Below, in pieces: positions 1-6,972 of a stretch of DNA of 64,000 nt (positions within the stretch are counted from its first letter, which is position 1; each line of letters opens with the position of its first letter). This DNA is from Rahnella sikkimica (lineage in GTDB: Bacteria; Pseudomonadota; Gammaproteobacteria; Enterobacterales; Enterobacteriaceae). Location of the stretch: assembly GCF_002951615.1 (NCBI RefSeq), contig NZ_CP019062.1, positions 1,736,001 through 1,800,000 of the forward strand, read 5' to 3'. Under the pieces are notes generated by a model. It saw nothing but the letters and a program-made list of their open reading frames with translations, made no database searches and was not told where the DNA came from. The translations under genes were made by a program, and so were the position numbers.

Positions 1-146
1 TGTAAACGGATCTGCTGTGACGTGGTGAAGTTGTCTTTGTCTGCCTTTAAGGATTTAAAGAACAGGCCGCCGGATACCAACTGTAAAGCACCGAAGACCA
101 CCAGTAAGATCACGATACCCGTGACCACTTTCATACGGTTGAACAT
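1..146 (-). CDS. Methyl-accepting chemotaxis protein, N-terminal fragment (Tsr/Tar-like)
   Basis: Only the first 48 codons lie in the window; the gene runs off the left edge. The ATG at 146-144 follows a good ribosome site (AAGGAAC). The translation starts [15 protein letters not shown] and continues with one hydrophobic helix and [10 protein letters not shown], very close to the first transmembrane segment of enterobacterial Tsr. The family senses ligands in the periplasm and controls CheA through CheW. Its strand matches the flhDC-motAB-cheAW cluster at 50-56 kb, where such a receptor normally follows cheW directly, so the DNA between the two looks like an inserted variable segment. Tsr rather than Tar cannot be settled from 48 residues. 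Confidence 0.8.
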   Translation of the reverse strand, partial: MFNRMKVVTGIVILLVVFGALQLVSGGLFFKSLKADKDNFTTSQQIRL

Positions 147-245
147 GTTGTTCCTTTTTAAATGGAAAATATCTGGAATGGTTATCGGCAGAAAGGAGGG
201 GAACTTTATGTGACCGGGGTCAGATTTTTTGCGGAGATAATGGGA

Positions 246-839
246 TCAGGCAACCGTGGCGACAAAACTCTTCAAAAGTGCAATGCGTTGCGCATCAGGC
301 TCGACCAGAAGGTCGTTGTGAATCATCAGCACCACGCCTTTCAGTAATTCTGTGGTGTTGTCGATTTGGGAAAGGGCTTTGAGTTTCTCAATATCATTGC
401 CAATTTCACGCCCTTTCAGCGAAAGACGTTTATTGGCCAGACCGGTCGCCAGTTCTGATGTCAGCAACGTCACCAGACGCACAGCGGCCTCAGGGTTTGA
501 CGCCAGCTGATGAATGTAATATTTCAGCAGCAAAGGCACAAAATCAGGCGTTGCGCCTAACTCTGCGCTCGCCAGATTTAACAGGTCAATCATGTGCGCG
601 GGCACACGGCTTTCCACAGCTTTACGTTGTACCTGAAGCTGTTTTTTAATGGCGGGCACGGACTGAAAAGGGATCACCGCAACGTTACCGCAGGTTTTAC
701 ACACGCCCGCGATGATATTTTTGACGAGCCCGCTGCCGTCATCAAACGGTACATCGCGCAGCTGATAGCTCACGATCCGTAAAGCCTCACACACGGCACA
801 TACGGCCTTTTTCTCATCCCCGACTTTATAAATAATCAT
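246..839 (-). CDS. Hypothetical protein with two CxxC pairs
   Basis: A 197-residue cytoplasmic protein that I do not recognise. The start chosen is the ATG at 839-837, because AAGGAAG lies three bases upstream; a longer reading from 869 has no such site. CAVC near residue 13 and CKTC near residue 47 form a four-cysteine set likely to bind zinc. The rest is helical and contains no enzymatic motif I know. It sits alone between a chemoreceptor and an exporter gene, on the same strand as both, with gaps of about 100 and 230 bases. Zinc-ribbon regulators such as MqsA also begin with CxxC pairs, but no HTH is evident here. Confidence 0.6.
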   Translation of the reverse strand: MIIYKVGDEKKAVCAVCEALRIVSYQLRDVPFDDGSGLVKNIIAGVCKTCGNVAVIPFQSVPAIKKQLQVQRKAVESRVPAHMIDLLNLASAELGATPDFVPLLLKYYIHQLASNPEAAVRLVTLLTSELATGLANKRLSLKGREIGNDIEKLKALSQIDNTTELLKGVVLMIHNDLLVEPDAQRIALLKSFVATVA

Positions 840-1066
840 ATTCTTCCTTTTGATCTCTCTGAAACTCATGTGGCCTCAATGTACGCCAGTTGTCGTACTT
901 AATCAAATTCTCATTTTGCACCACGCTGATATCCGTGAGGCCCCGTTTTACGGGCGGATAACACCCTATCTGACAAAAAGATGCATTGATTAAATGATTG
1001 TTTTTCAAGCAAATGGAAGACACTACGCAAAGTGCGCTGCAAGAAATGCAGCGCAGATTTGAAAAG

Positions 1067-2539
1067 TCAGTACGGCTCGCAAGATGCGGGTTTACACCGT
1101 CTCCTGACGTTAAACAGCAAATAACTCGCCAGCGCCAGCACCCAGACGCCGGACGCGCCGTACAGCAAAACGCCGGAAAAACCTTCCACCAGTGCTTGCG
1201 CCGCAATTTCGCGGGCGACTGAAACGTCGCTGCCACCGGCGATGCGTTCGGCGATTGCCGGTAAATTTTCTCCGGCAGGCAGCAATACTTTCAGGCCGGC
1301 GGCGATGCCCGCAACCAGCAGGCTGCCCATCAGCGCGATGTTGATCGCCAGTGTGATAAGCCGCGCGCTGATATCAATACCCGACGCCATTCCCGCGCGG
1401 TCGCCGGGAACAGAACCGGTGGTGGTGTTGGTCACCGGCGTATTGGTCAGACCCAGTGCACCACCGGCGATCAGTGCGCCCGGCAGCAGGCTGGTGTGCG
1501 TGACGACGGCGATATTCATCAGCATAAAACCCGCGCCGATGCTGAATAATCCCAGCGGGATCAGGCGCGCCGCGCCAAATCTGGCGGTCAGTTTTTCGCC
1601 CAGCGGCGGCATCAGCAAAGTGGGTAAGGTGTACGCAAGAAGCGCCAGCCCGGTCGCCACGCTGCTGTAGCCCAGCCCGCCCTGGTAATAAACCGGCAGA
1701 TAAATCATCAGCGGCCAGAAACTGAAGTTCATCCCCACAGACCCCATCAGCGCGCCGGAAAATGGCCGGATGCGGAACACGGAAAAATCAAACATCGGGT
1801 GCGGATGACGCTTCTCCGTCCAGACAAACAGCGCCGCGCTCAGCGCTGTAATCGCAATAATACTGCGCGCCAGCGTGCTTCCCCAGCCCAGGCTGCTGCC
1901 CTGCGTAATCAGATACGTCGCCCCCATGACGGTAACCGACAGCGTCAGCAACCCGCCGAGATCCAGTTTTTTGACCTGCCCGTCGCGGGATTCCACCACA
2001 TTATTCAGCGCCAGAATCAGCGTGATCACCGCGATAAAACAATGCACCAGAAATACCCACTGCCAGCTCAGCCACGCCACCAGAAGCGCCCCGATAATCG
2101 GCCCGAATCCCAGCCCGAAACCGAAGGTGATTCCCCACGCGGCGAACGCCTGGCTGCGCGCCTTGCCCTGCGGAAATTGCGTGGAAAGGATAGCGATGAG
2201 ACACGTCAGCATCGCGCCGCCACTCAGCCCCTGAAGGAAACGTCCGGCAATCAGCCACGCGGCGCTGCCGGATAATCCGCACATCAGCGACGTCAGCCCG
2301 AACGCGGCGATACTGATGATGAAAACGCGCTTGCGGCCAAAACGGTCGGCCAGCGTGCCGGTTGCCATCAGCACGGTTGTACAGGCCAGCGTATACGCGT
2401 TCATGATCCACTGGAGTTCGCGGAAACTGGCGTGCAGCTGTGCTTCAAGAACCGGCGAGATCACCGGTACGCTGGAGATTTCCAGCCCTGACATCAGGGC
2501 GGCGAGGCACACAGCCATCAGTGCCAATGTATTTTTCAT
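1067..2539 (-). CDS. MFS exporter, DHA2 (EmrB/QacA) family, 14 helices
   Basis: A 490-residue inner-membrane drug/proton antiporter. The start is the ATG at 2539-2537, with GCAGGAT eight bases upstream; an upstream in-frame TTG is less likely. The sequence has repeated hydrophobic helices throughout, the family motif A (GTLADRFGRKRVF near residue 60) after helix 2, and a motif C-like glycine-rich stretch (GFGLGFGPIIGALL) in helix 5. The length and helix count fit the 14-TM DHA2 group. The neighbouring GlxA-type regulator is divergently transcribed from the opposite side of a 114-bp gap and is the obvious candidate controller. The substrate cannot be inferred. Confidence 0.85.
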   Translation of the reverse strand: MKNTLALMAVCLAALMSGLEISSVPVISPVLEAQLHASFRELQWIMNAYTLACTTVLMATGTLADRFGRKRVFIISIAAFGLTSLMCGLSGSAAWLIAGRFLQGLSGGAMLTCLIAILSTQFPQGKARSQAFAAWGITFGFGLGFGPIIGALLVAWLSWQWVFLVHCFIAVITLILALNNVVESRDGQVKKLDLGGLLTLSVTVMGATYLITQGSSLGWGSTLARSIIAITALSAALFVWTEKRHPHPMFDFSVFRIRPFSGALMGSVGMNFSFWPLMIYLPVYYQGGLGYSSVATGLALLAYTLPTLLMPPLGEKLTARFGAARLIPLGLFSIGAGFMLMNIAVVTHTSLLPGALIAGGALGLTNTPVTNTTTGSVPGDRAGMASGIDISARLITLAINIALMGSLLVAGIAAGLKVLLPAGENLPAIAERIAGGSDVSVAREIAAQALVEGFSGVLLYGASGVWVLALASYLLFNVRRRCKPASCEPY

Positions 2540-2653
2540 GTGTAAATCCTGCAAACATTAAGAGGCGTTCAGCATGGAAGATGGGGGGCGCAGTGGAAAT
2601 CAGCGGATATGCCATGTATCGTCAAGATCATGCCAAACTGACGGTGACCTGTT

Positions 2654-3652
2654 ATGCAAAAAATTGAAGCCACACGCGTTTCTCCGCCACAAAACCGGCG
2701 GCTGGTTTTGCTGGCTTACGAGTGTCTCTGCACGTTTGAATTTGGCATTGCGGTCGAGGCGTTTGGCCGTGCCGATGAACTGACCGGCGAACCGCTGTAC
2801 GAGCTGTCCGTGGCCTCGGTTGAGGAAGGCACATTTGGCGCGCAGGGCGGCATCCGGTTAGTGGTCGATGGCGGGCTGGAACTGCTCGAAGGCGCGGGCA
2901 CGATTGTGATCCCCGGCTGGCGCAGCGTCCATGAACCGGCATCTGCGCGGCTTATTGCAGCGTTGCAAAAAGCACACAGCGACGGCACGCGCATCGTATC
3001 GATTTGCGCAGGCAGTTTTGTGCTCGGCGCTGCCGGTTTGCTCGACGGAAAACGTGCCACCGCGCACTGGAACAGCACCGATATTCTGGCGCAGAAATTC
3101 CCTAAAGTGCAGGTTGAGCACGGCATGATTTACGTCGATGAAGGCAGCATCATCACCTCTGCGGGCGGCGCGGCGGGCGTCGATTTATGTCTGCATCTGA
3201 TCCGTCGAGATTACGGGATAGAAGTCGCCAACCGTACTGCCCGCCGGATGGTGACACCGCCGATGCGCGAAGGAAATCAGGCGCAACTTATTCAGCAACC
3301 GGTGCCCTTGCGACAGGCTAAAACGCTCGCGCCGCTGCTGGATGATTTGCGCAGCCATCTCAATACGCCGATGGTCATTGAGCAACTTGCCGTTCAGGTC
3401 GGAATGAGCCGCCGGACATTCTTGCGTCGTTTTCACGATGCGACCGGCACCACACCGGGCGAATGGATGCTGACCGTGCGGCTGGAAAAAGCCTGCGCGT
3501 TGCTGGAAAGCGGGAAAATGAGCGTAGACCGCGTCGCCGAACAAGCCGGTTTCGGTTCCCCCGAAGCACTTCGCCACCACTTTCGGCAGCGGCTTAACAC
3601 CACGCCGACACGCTGGCGAAAAGAATTTAGTGCGAGGGATCTGGTGGGGTGA
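2654..3652 (+). CDS. GlxA-family transcriptional regulator (DJ-1/PfpI domain plus AraC HTH)
   Basis: A 332-residue regulator. Residues about 17-190 form a DJ-1/PfpI-like class I amidotransferase fold, with the nucleophile-elbow sequence SICAGSFVLGAAGLL near residue 117. Residues about 225-325 are an AraC-type double helix-turn-helix (MSRRTFLRRF and VAEQAGFGSPEALRHHF). The architecture matches the GlxA/FtrA family, whose amidase-like domain senses a ligand rather than catalysing a reaction. It diverges from the DHA2 exporter gene and probably controls it. The gene ends 57 bases before the CRISPR remnant, so it is the last intact host gene on this side of the prophage. Confidence 0.85.
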   Translation: MQKIEATRVSPPQNRRLVLLAYECLCTFEFGIAVEAFGRADELTGEPLYELSVASVEEGTFGAQGGIRLVVDGGLELLEGAGTIVIPGWRSVHEPASARLIAALQKAHSDGTRIVSICAGSFVLGAAGLLDGKRATAHWNSTDILAQKFPKVQVEHGMIYVDEGSIITSAGGAAGVDLCLHLIRRDYGIEVANRTARRMVTPPMREGNQAQLIQQPVPLRQAKTLAPLLDDLRSHLNTPMVIEQLAVQVGMSRRTFLRRFHDATGTTPGEWMLTVRLEKACALLESGKMSVDRVAEQAGFGSPEALRHHFRQRLNTTPTRWRKEFSARDLVG

Positions 3653-3709
3653 TTTGATGCCTGTTCGGCATTGAGAATGCGCCCCTGAGACCTGGCAAAA
3701 AGTCATGAT

Positions 3710-3797
3710 TCTCTGAGCTGCCTGTGCGGCAGCGCACGAAGCTTAGCGGGTTGCCGGCTAGCGCAGTCGTTTCTAAGCTGCCTGTACGGCAGCACAG
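3710..3797 (-). CRISPR. Type I-F CRISPR mini-array remnant, interrupted at attL
   Basis: A degenerate 28-nt repeat at 3710-3737 (stem GCTGCCTGTGCGGCAG, four mismatches to the I-F consensus) is followed by a spacer of exactly 32 nt (3738-3769), the usual I-F length. A second repeat starts at 3770 with the canonical TTTCTAA and GCTGCCTGTACGGCAG, but its last five bases (3793-3797, CACAG) belong to the prophage. The consensus reads 5'-GTTCACTGCC on the minus strand, so the leader should be to the right and the degenerate copy is the terminal repeat. No cas gene is present in the window. Confidence 0.9.
3777..3792. other. attL core
   Basis: The sequence GCTGCCTGTACGGCAG is identical to the attR core at 48864-48879. 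On the host side it is preceded by TTTCTAA, the first seven bases of the I-F repeat; on the phage side it is followed by CACAGG. The inverted arms CTGCC/GGCAG around TGTAC are the CRISPR hairpin stem and have the geometry of a tyrosine-recombinase core site. Confidence 0.9.
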
Positions 3798-3908
3798 GGA
3801 ATCACCCATATTACTCATTAAAATCAAATAGATAATCGGTATTTTTAAGAGTAATTCAAAGGTTTTGAACACTAAATAAATGCCTTTAACTTCATATGCT
3901 TACAATTA

Positions 3909-3920
3909 GTTTTGGGGATG
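3909..3920 (+). other. Candidate integrase arm-type site (attL side)
   Basis: GTTTTGGGGATG shares its first ten bases with the GTTTTGGGGAAGAG copies found inside attR at 48786 and 48810. It lies about 117 bp inside attL. Lambda-type integrases bind such arm sites on both sides of attP, so the match supports the assigned attachment site. Confidence 0.5.
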
Positions 3921-3963
3921 TAAATTGACAGTATTTTTCAGAAAGGGTAATCTGATCAAGGAG

Positions 3964-4230
3964 TGTGTTTATCCAGTAGCATGAGTTCAATTCTCATAAG
4001 CACGCATTTTATTCCGGCTCTTCTTACAATACTAATCATTACAATTCCACGCATTACAAGTGTTGTTTTGATGAATCTTGCAAATAAGGAAAAGCCTATG
4101 AATAGAGTATTCCGTACTACCCTAATGATTGCTTCATGTTTCTGTGAAACCGTATGGGCTGGAATAGTAAGCGTGTTTGCAGGTGCCTTCGCTGTCCACT
4201 CCGAGCTAGGCTCGGTACTGGATAAACACA
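3964..4230. repeat. 267-bp segment bounded by 15-bp perfect inverted repeats
   Basis: TGTGTTTATCCAGTA at 3964-3978 is repeated exactly in inverse at 4216-4230 (TACTGGATAAACACA). The 237 bp between are AT-rich and open on both strands. No target duplication is visible next to the arms, so a MITE-like element is possible but unproven. Confidence 0.55.
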
Positions 4231-4241
4231 TTTGCATTTAA
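3981..4241 (+). CDS. Possible small membrane protein
   Basis: An 86-residue reading frame from ATG 3981 with two hydrophobic stretches (roughly residues 8-30 and 48-70), so a two-helix inner-membrane protein is conceivable. AAGGAG lies 17 bases upstream, further than ideal; an in-frame GTG at 3963 overlaps that site. The frame spans almost exactly the 15-bp inverted-repeat segment, and an overlapping frame of similar size exists on the other strand. Coding status is therefore doubtful. I recognise no family. Confidence 0.3.
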   Translation: MSSILISTHFIPALLTILIITIPRITSVVLMNLANKEKPMNRVFRTTLMIASCFCETVWAGIVSVFAGAFAVHSELGSVLDKHICI

Positions 4242-4264
4242 GCTAATGCTCTTGTATGAAGTTT

Positions 4265-4304
4265 CCGGACGGTGGGTTCAAATCCCCCAGCGGTTTTTTT
4301 TCAC
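4265..4304 (+). terminator. T-arm-like hairpin followed by a T tract
   Basis: CCG...GTGGG, a seven-base loop TTCAAAT, CCCCC...CGG, then eight T. It works as an intrinsic terminator, but its loop also fits the tRNA T-loop rule (TTCRANY), and the bases before it resemble the 3' end of tmRNA. No matching 5' acceptor strand is found nearby, so it is at most a tRNA/tmRNA 3' relic reused as a terminator. Confidence 0.5.
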
Positions 4305-4503
4305 CTGTTGAAAAAATCTTGTGCGTCAAATGTCATCAAAACCCACTTTTGTTGCATTAAATAAAGCAGTCATCTGTTTTATCGCCCCTGACTTTACTCG
4401 ATATATCCTCAGTATTTGCGCTGTTATCCATTCAGTCTATGATTAACTCCATAATTATTTTAAAACCGGAACGTTCTTCGATCCGATGCTATACAAGGCG
4501 CAT

Positions 4504-4602
4504 ATGATGAAGTACCTAATGGTGGTCCCTTCATTGCTGTGCATAATTGTCATTATTATCGTTCTTGCATGGGTTATGGATGGCACCTATCCGAGTCTAT
4601 GA
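4504..4602 (+). CDS. Tiny single-helix membrane protein (32 aa)
   Basis: ATG ATG AAG opens a 32-residue frame whose middle (VVPSLLCIIVIIIVLAWV) is one strong transmembrane helix, followed by the short tail MDGTYPSL. It is the first of three consecutive tiny membrane frames on the plus strand between attL and the umuD-like gene. No clear Shine-Dalgarno sequence precedes it. Such accessory peptides occur beside phage attachment sites, but I recognise no family. Confidence 0.45.
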   Translation: MMKYLMVVPSLLCIIVIIIVLAWVMDGTYPSL

Positions 4603-4629
4603 CCAGCAAAACTTAACTGAGATATCTTG

Positions 4630-4728
4630 ATGAATCTGAAATTTATTCCCCCCATTATCGTGCTAATCGGTGCGGTTGGATTCATGGTGTGGTTCTTTGC
4701 TAGCGGTGCTGCAATGCCTGGCGGGTGA
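4630..4728 (+). CDS. Tiny single-helix membrane protein (32 aa)
   Basis: A 32-residue frame (MNLKFIPPIIVLIGAVGF...) with one transmembrane helix and a glycine-rich end. It starts 27 bases after the stop of the preceding tiny frame and ends 18 bases before the next one, so the three look co-transcribed. Its size matches its neighbour although the sequences differ. Function unknown. Confidence 0.45.
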   Translation: MNLKFIPPIIVLIGAVGFMVWFFASGAAMPGG

Positions 4729-4746
4729 GCGACAAATGGAGGGTGA

Positions 4747-4905
4747 ATGTCTGTTTACTTAATAATTGGATTAGTTCTAATCATTTGGTCATTACCTACA
4801 CTCATTGTTGCTATCTATAGGAAAGATCGTGATCAGGTAATCCGTGCCAGTAGGGTTTCTTGCATAGCAGCCCTTATCATAGCTGTAGGATATGTTGGGG
4901 GCTGA
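4747..4905 (+). CDS. Small two-helix membrane protein, superinfection-immunity-like
   Basis: A 52-residue protein with a strong ribosome site (GGAGG, four to five bases before ATG 4747). Helix one covers LIIGLVLIIWSLPTLIVAIY, a charged loop follows (RKDRDQVIR), and a second helix lies near the end (CIAALIIAVGYVGG). The LPT...A pattern followed by a short basic loop and a second helix recalls the superinfection-immunity membrane protein family (Imm type). The similarity is weak, so this is a suggestion only. It is the best supported of the three tiny membrane genes here. Confidence 0.55.
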   Translation: MSVYLIIGLVLIIWSLPTLIVAIYRKDRDQVIRASRVSCIAALIIAVGYVGG

Positions 4906-5148
4906 TTAGATGGTCTGAGTCGGTAGAGGTCAAAGAGATGTGGACTTTCATTGTTAAATAATTTCACTTTTTAACAGAATAATTTGTTTCCGACATCATG
5001 CTGTATAAAGCCTATTTACGATAACCCGGCCACCGAGACGGTTTTTTGTGCACGTTATCTGGCAATCGGCACGCTTCAAACTATTATTACTTCAGCTGAC
5101 AAGAGATTAGCAGGTCTGCCAAGACAAATAGCATTCTACCCTTACGAA

Positions 5149-5177
5149 AGCCCGCCTAGACAACGGGCTCTTTTTTT
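5149..5177 (+). terminator. Intrinsic terminator
   Basis: AGCCCG, a nine-base loop, CGGGCT, then C and a run of T. Downstream of the three tiny membrane genes. Confidence 0.8.
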
Positions 5178-5274
5178 GCCTGCTACTTGGTGAATATCTG
5201 AGCATCAGCTAATCTTTGAAGTGGGTGGAGTGAATACCCTCCAGCACTAAGTAATGTTGATAACTTTGATGTTT

Positions 5275-5303
5275 AGCCCGTCGTTAACACGGGCTATTTT
5301 TTT
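5275..5303 (+). terminator. Intrinsic terminator
   Basis: AGCCCG, a nine-base loop, CGGGCT, A and a T tract. A second copy of nearly the same hairpin, 126 bp after the first. Confidence 0.75.
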
Positions 5304-5400
5304 AACTACAAAACAAGATAAACTTAAGTCAAATTTTTAAATTCAGCTACTATAAAAGAAGGAGTAATACTCCTGTTCCGAAGTAAACTTTTGTGATGAT

Positions 5401-5982
5401 TCACTGGCCCTCTTTTGAGGGCATTTTTTCTTCCGCTTCCAGATCGCCACCTTTAATCAGCGTTTCCATGTCAGGCAGATCAAGTGATTGCAACGCCAGT
5501 GTCGGATGAAAGCGCACACGCTTCAAGCAGAATTCGCCACAAAACTTTGCGATCACAATGCTGCCTTCCGGTGGTTTGCGTGCTGTATCGATAACAGGGA
5601 TCGCATCTTTCTTGATGCCAGCCCGCCAGCTTGCATCGCCAACAAGCATCAGATACTGGCTTGGGCGGCTAAACCACTTGCAGGCTTCATTCGGCGTTAC
5701 CGACTTTTCAACGTAATCCCCTGCAGGTGATGGAAATCCCATATTAACGCCCTCCGTTGGGTTGAAGAGAGCGAACGTCCTGGCGTCTCCTTCTACGGTC
5801 GACACGTCGTGAAACGTATTAACGTAGATTTCGATCCAATGGTTGGCCTCGCGTAAACTCCAGTGCCAGTTTATCTTCACCAGTTCCGCCACAAAATCCT
5901 CAGTAGTGACAGTCCTGCGTCCTTTCTCGCTTATCTTGATAGCACACTTAAATGCAGCATCAATCTCGTATCTTCTTGGCAT
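5401..5982 (-). CDS. UmuD-like protein with N-terminal extension, catalytic serine displaced
   Basis: A 193-residue protein. Residues about 80-168 align with UmuD: GFPSPAGDYVE follows the cleavage-site position, and GEFCLKRVRFHPT matches the region of the catalytic lysine (K154 here, K97 in UmuD). At the serine position UmuD has GDSM, but this protein has GDAS, so the aligned residue is Ala117 with a serine one step later. The cleavage cysteine is replaced by Met81. It may therefore be non-cleavable. The first 75 residues are an unrelated helical domain. A strong LexA box lies 18 bp before the start. No umuC accompanies it. The role is probably SOS-linked modulation of host polymerase V or of a repressor. 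Confidence 0.65.
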   Translation of the reverse strand: MPRRYEIDAAFKCAIKISEKGRRTVTTEDFVAELVKINWHWSLREANHWIEIYVNTFHDVSTVEGDARTFALFNPTEGVNMGFPSPAGDYVEKSVTPNEACKWFSRPSQYLMLVGDASWRAGIKKDAIPVIDTARKPPEGSIVIAKFCGEFCLKRVRFHPTLALQSLDLPDMETLIKGGDLEAEEKMPSKEGQ

Positions 5983-6000
5983 TTTTTACCGCCCAAATAA

Positions 6001-6016
6001 CTGTACATGTATACAG
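6001..6016. promoter_or_regulatory. LexA (SOS) box
   Basis: CTGTACATGTATACAG matches CTGT-N8-ACAG exactly, is flanked by A/T, and sits 18 bp upstream of the umuD-like start at 5982. Confidence 0.85.
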
Positions 6017-6205
6017 TATAATCGTGAAGTATTAGGATTGTGAAGGCCTGCTATTGGAGAAAATCTTAGAGGGCTGATCTGGAAGGAGGGATTTTAATCC
6101 CCAGCAGTATCGATATGCATCACTCTATGGCACTGCAAGCGCTGGAACAGAGCATGGGTTCGTGGGAAAATGTCTCATAGTTGTTAATTTTAGGGTTTAG
6201 AAGGC

Positions 6206-6460
6206 GTGCTTATACATATCGAAACGGCTGCACAAATGTTAGGGATCAGCACTGGCGAACTCTTCCATTGCATAACAAGAACTGGGAATGTTTTGGGCTT
6301 AAAGCTGCCAAAAACCAAGAACACGAAGCCTGGTGACAACATGCCACACTACATGTTTGTAATGGATGATTTCATAGAGTTTGCAAAAGAGTTTAAGAAA
6401 CACAAGAGGTCAATGGATAGAAAAGTTATTCCCATGCCCCCAAAATGCAAGCCAAGATAA
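6206..6460 (+). CDS. Small hypothetical protein
   Basis: An 84-residue frame opening at GTG 6206, with an internal ATG at codon 11 as alternative. The first part (AAQMLGISTGELFHCIT) resembles a short HTH of the excisionase/MerR size class, and the end is very basic (KEFKKHKRSMDRK). It lies 150 bp before the gtr cassette. I recognise no family; a small DNA-binding protein is the most I can infer. Confidence 0.45.
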   Translation: MLIHIETAAQMLGISTGELFHCITRTGNVLGLKLPKTKNTKPGDNMPHYMFVMDDFIEFAKEFKKHKRSMDRKVIPMPPKCKPR

Positions 6461-6609
6461 TCAAAACAGAAGTAACCCCTCAACGGCTCATTATCTGACC
6501 GGTTAGTGTTTTTTTCCGGAAATAAACGCTAAGTTTGTTTGCTAAATGCTGATCGCTATGCCTTGTGATGATAGAATTCCAAACCTAATCCCGCCACAAC
6601 TCATTACAA
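6461..6609 (+). promoter_or_regulatory. Upstream region of the gtr cassette
   Basis: A 149-bp AT-rich gap that must hold the gtr promoter. I looked for the multiple GATC and OxyR half-sites that phase-vary Salmonella gtr operons and found only one GATC (6550), so this switch is not evident here. Confidence 0.4.
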
Positions 6610-6972
6610 ATGCTAAAATTATTCTCCCGCTATATCTCTGTAGGTGTCGTCAATACCTGCATACATTGGGCCGTGTTCGCTTGTGGAGTCTACTTGGCAG
6701 GCGTGAACCAGGCGGCGGCAAACTTTATCGCTTTTTTGGTGGCTGTCAGCTTCTCATTCTTTGCTAATGCTAAATTCACTTTTAAAGCAGAAGCCACCTC
6801 AAAAGGTTATGTACTTTATGTCGGCTTTATGGGGATTATGAGTTTAATCACTGGTAAAGTTTCTGACTACTATCATATAAACCCACTTATTACCCTTATT
6901 GAGTTTTCCGCCATTAGCTTAATATGCGGATTTCTGTTTTCCAAATTTGTGATATTCAAGGAATCGAAATGA
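6610..6972 (+). CDS. gtrA: GtrA, bactoprenol-linked glucose flippase
   Basis: A 120-residue four-helix inner-membrane protein of the GtrA family. The opening ([17 protein letters not shown]) and the motif [21 protein letters not shown] are characteristic. In phages of the SfV/P22 group GtrA flips undecaprenyl-phosphate-glucose to the periplasmic face so that O-antigen can be glucosylated. The stop codon overlaps the start of gtrB (ATGA), and the three gtr genes form one unit ending at a terminator at 9496. Base composition is more AT-rich than in the phage structural genes, as usual for gtr cassettes, suggesting separate acquisition. Confidence 0.93.
   Translation: MLKLFSRYISVGVVNTCIHWAVFACGVYLAGVNQAAANFIAFLVAVSFSFFANAKFTFKAEATSKGYVLYVGFMGIMSLITGKVSDYYHINPLITLIEFSAISLICGFLFSKFVIFKESK

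Larger units (their letters stand above)
4906..5400. other. Non-coding stretch with two terminators
   Basis: No convincing gene is seen. An open frame at 4984-5193 has no ribosome site and runs through a terminator hairpin. The stretch closes transcription of the tiny membrane genes and of the minus-strand umuD-like gene ending at 5401. Confidence 0.5.

Noticed and set aside
3738..3769. Self-targeting of the prophage by the residual spacer
   Set aside because: I could not find the spacer or its complement elsewhere in the window by reading; a proper search would be needed to exclude partial matches.
3956..4237. Minus-strand frame opposite the 15-bp inverted-repeat segment
   Set aside because: It mirrors the plus-strand frame because the ends are inverted repeats; no ribosome site and no family resemblance.
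4244..4304. Complete tRNA or tmRNA near attL
   Set aside because: Only a T-arm-like hairpin is present; no acceptor or anticodon arm can be paired, so it is listed as a terminator-like hairpin.
4984..5193. 69-residue frame between attL genes and the umuD-like gene
   Set aside because: It has no ribosome site and reads through an intrinsic terminator hairpin.
6060..6182. Short frame after GGAAGGAGG upstream of the 6206 gene
   Set aside because: About 20 codons from the first ATG, too far from the ribosome site and without any feature to support it.
6461..6609. Dam/OxyR phase-variation switch before gtrA
   Set aside because: Only one GATC and no properly spaced ATAG/CTAT half-sites.
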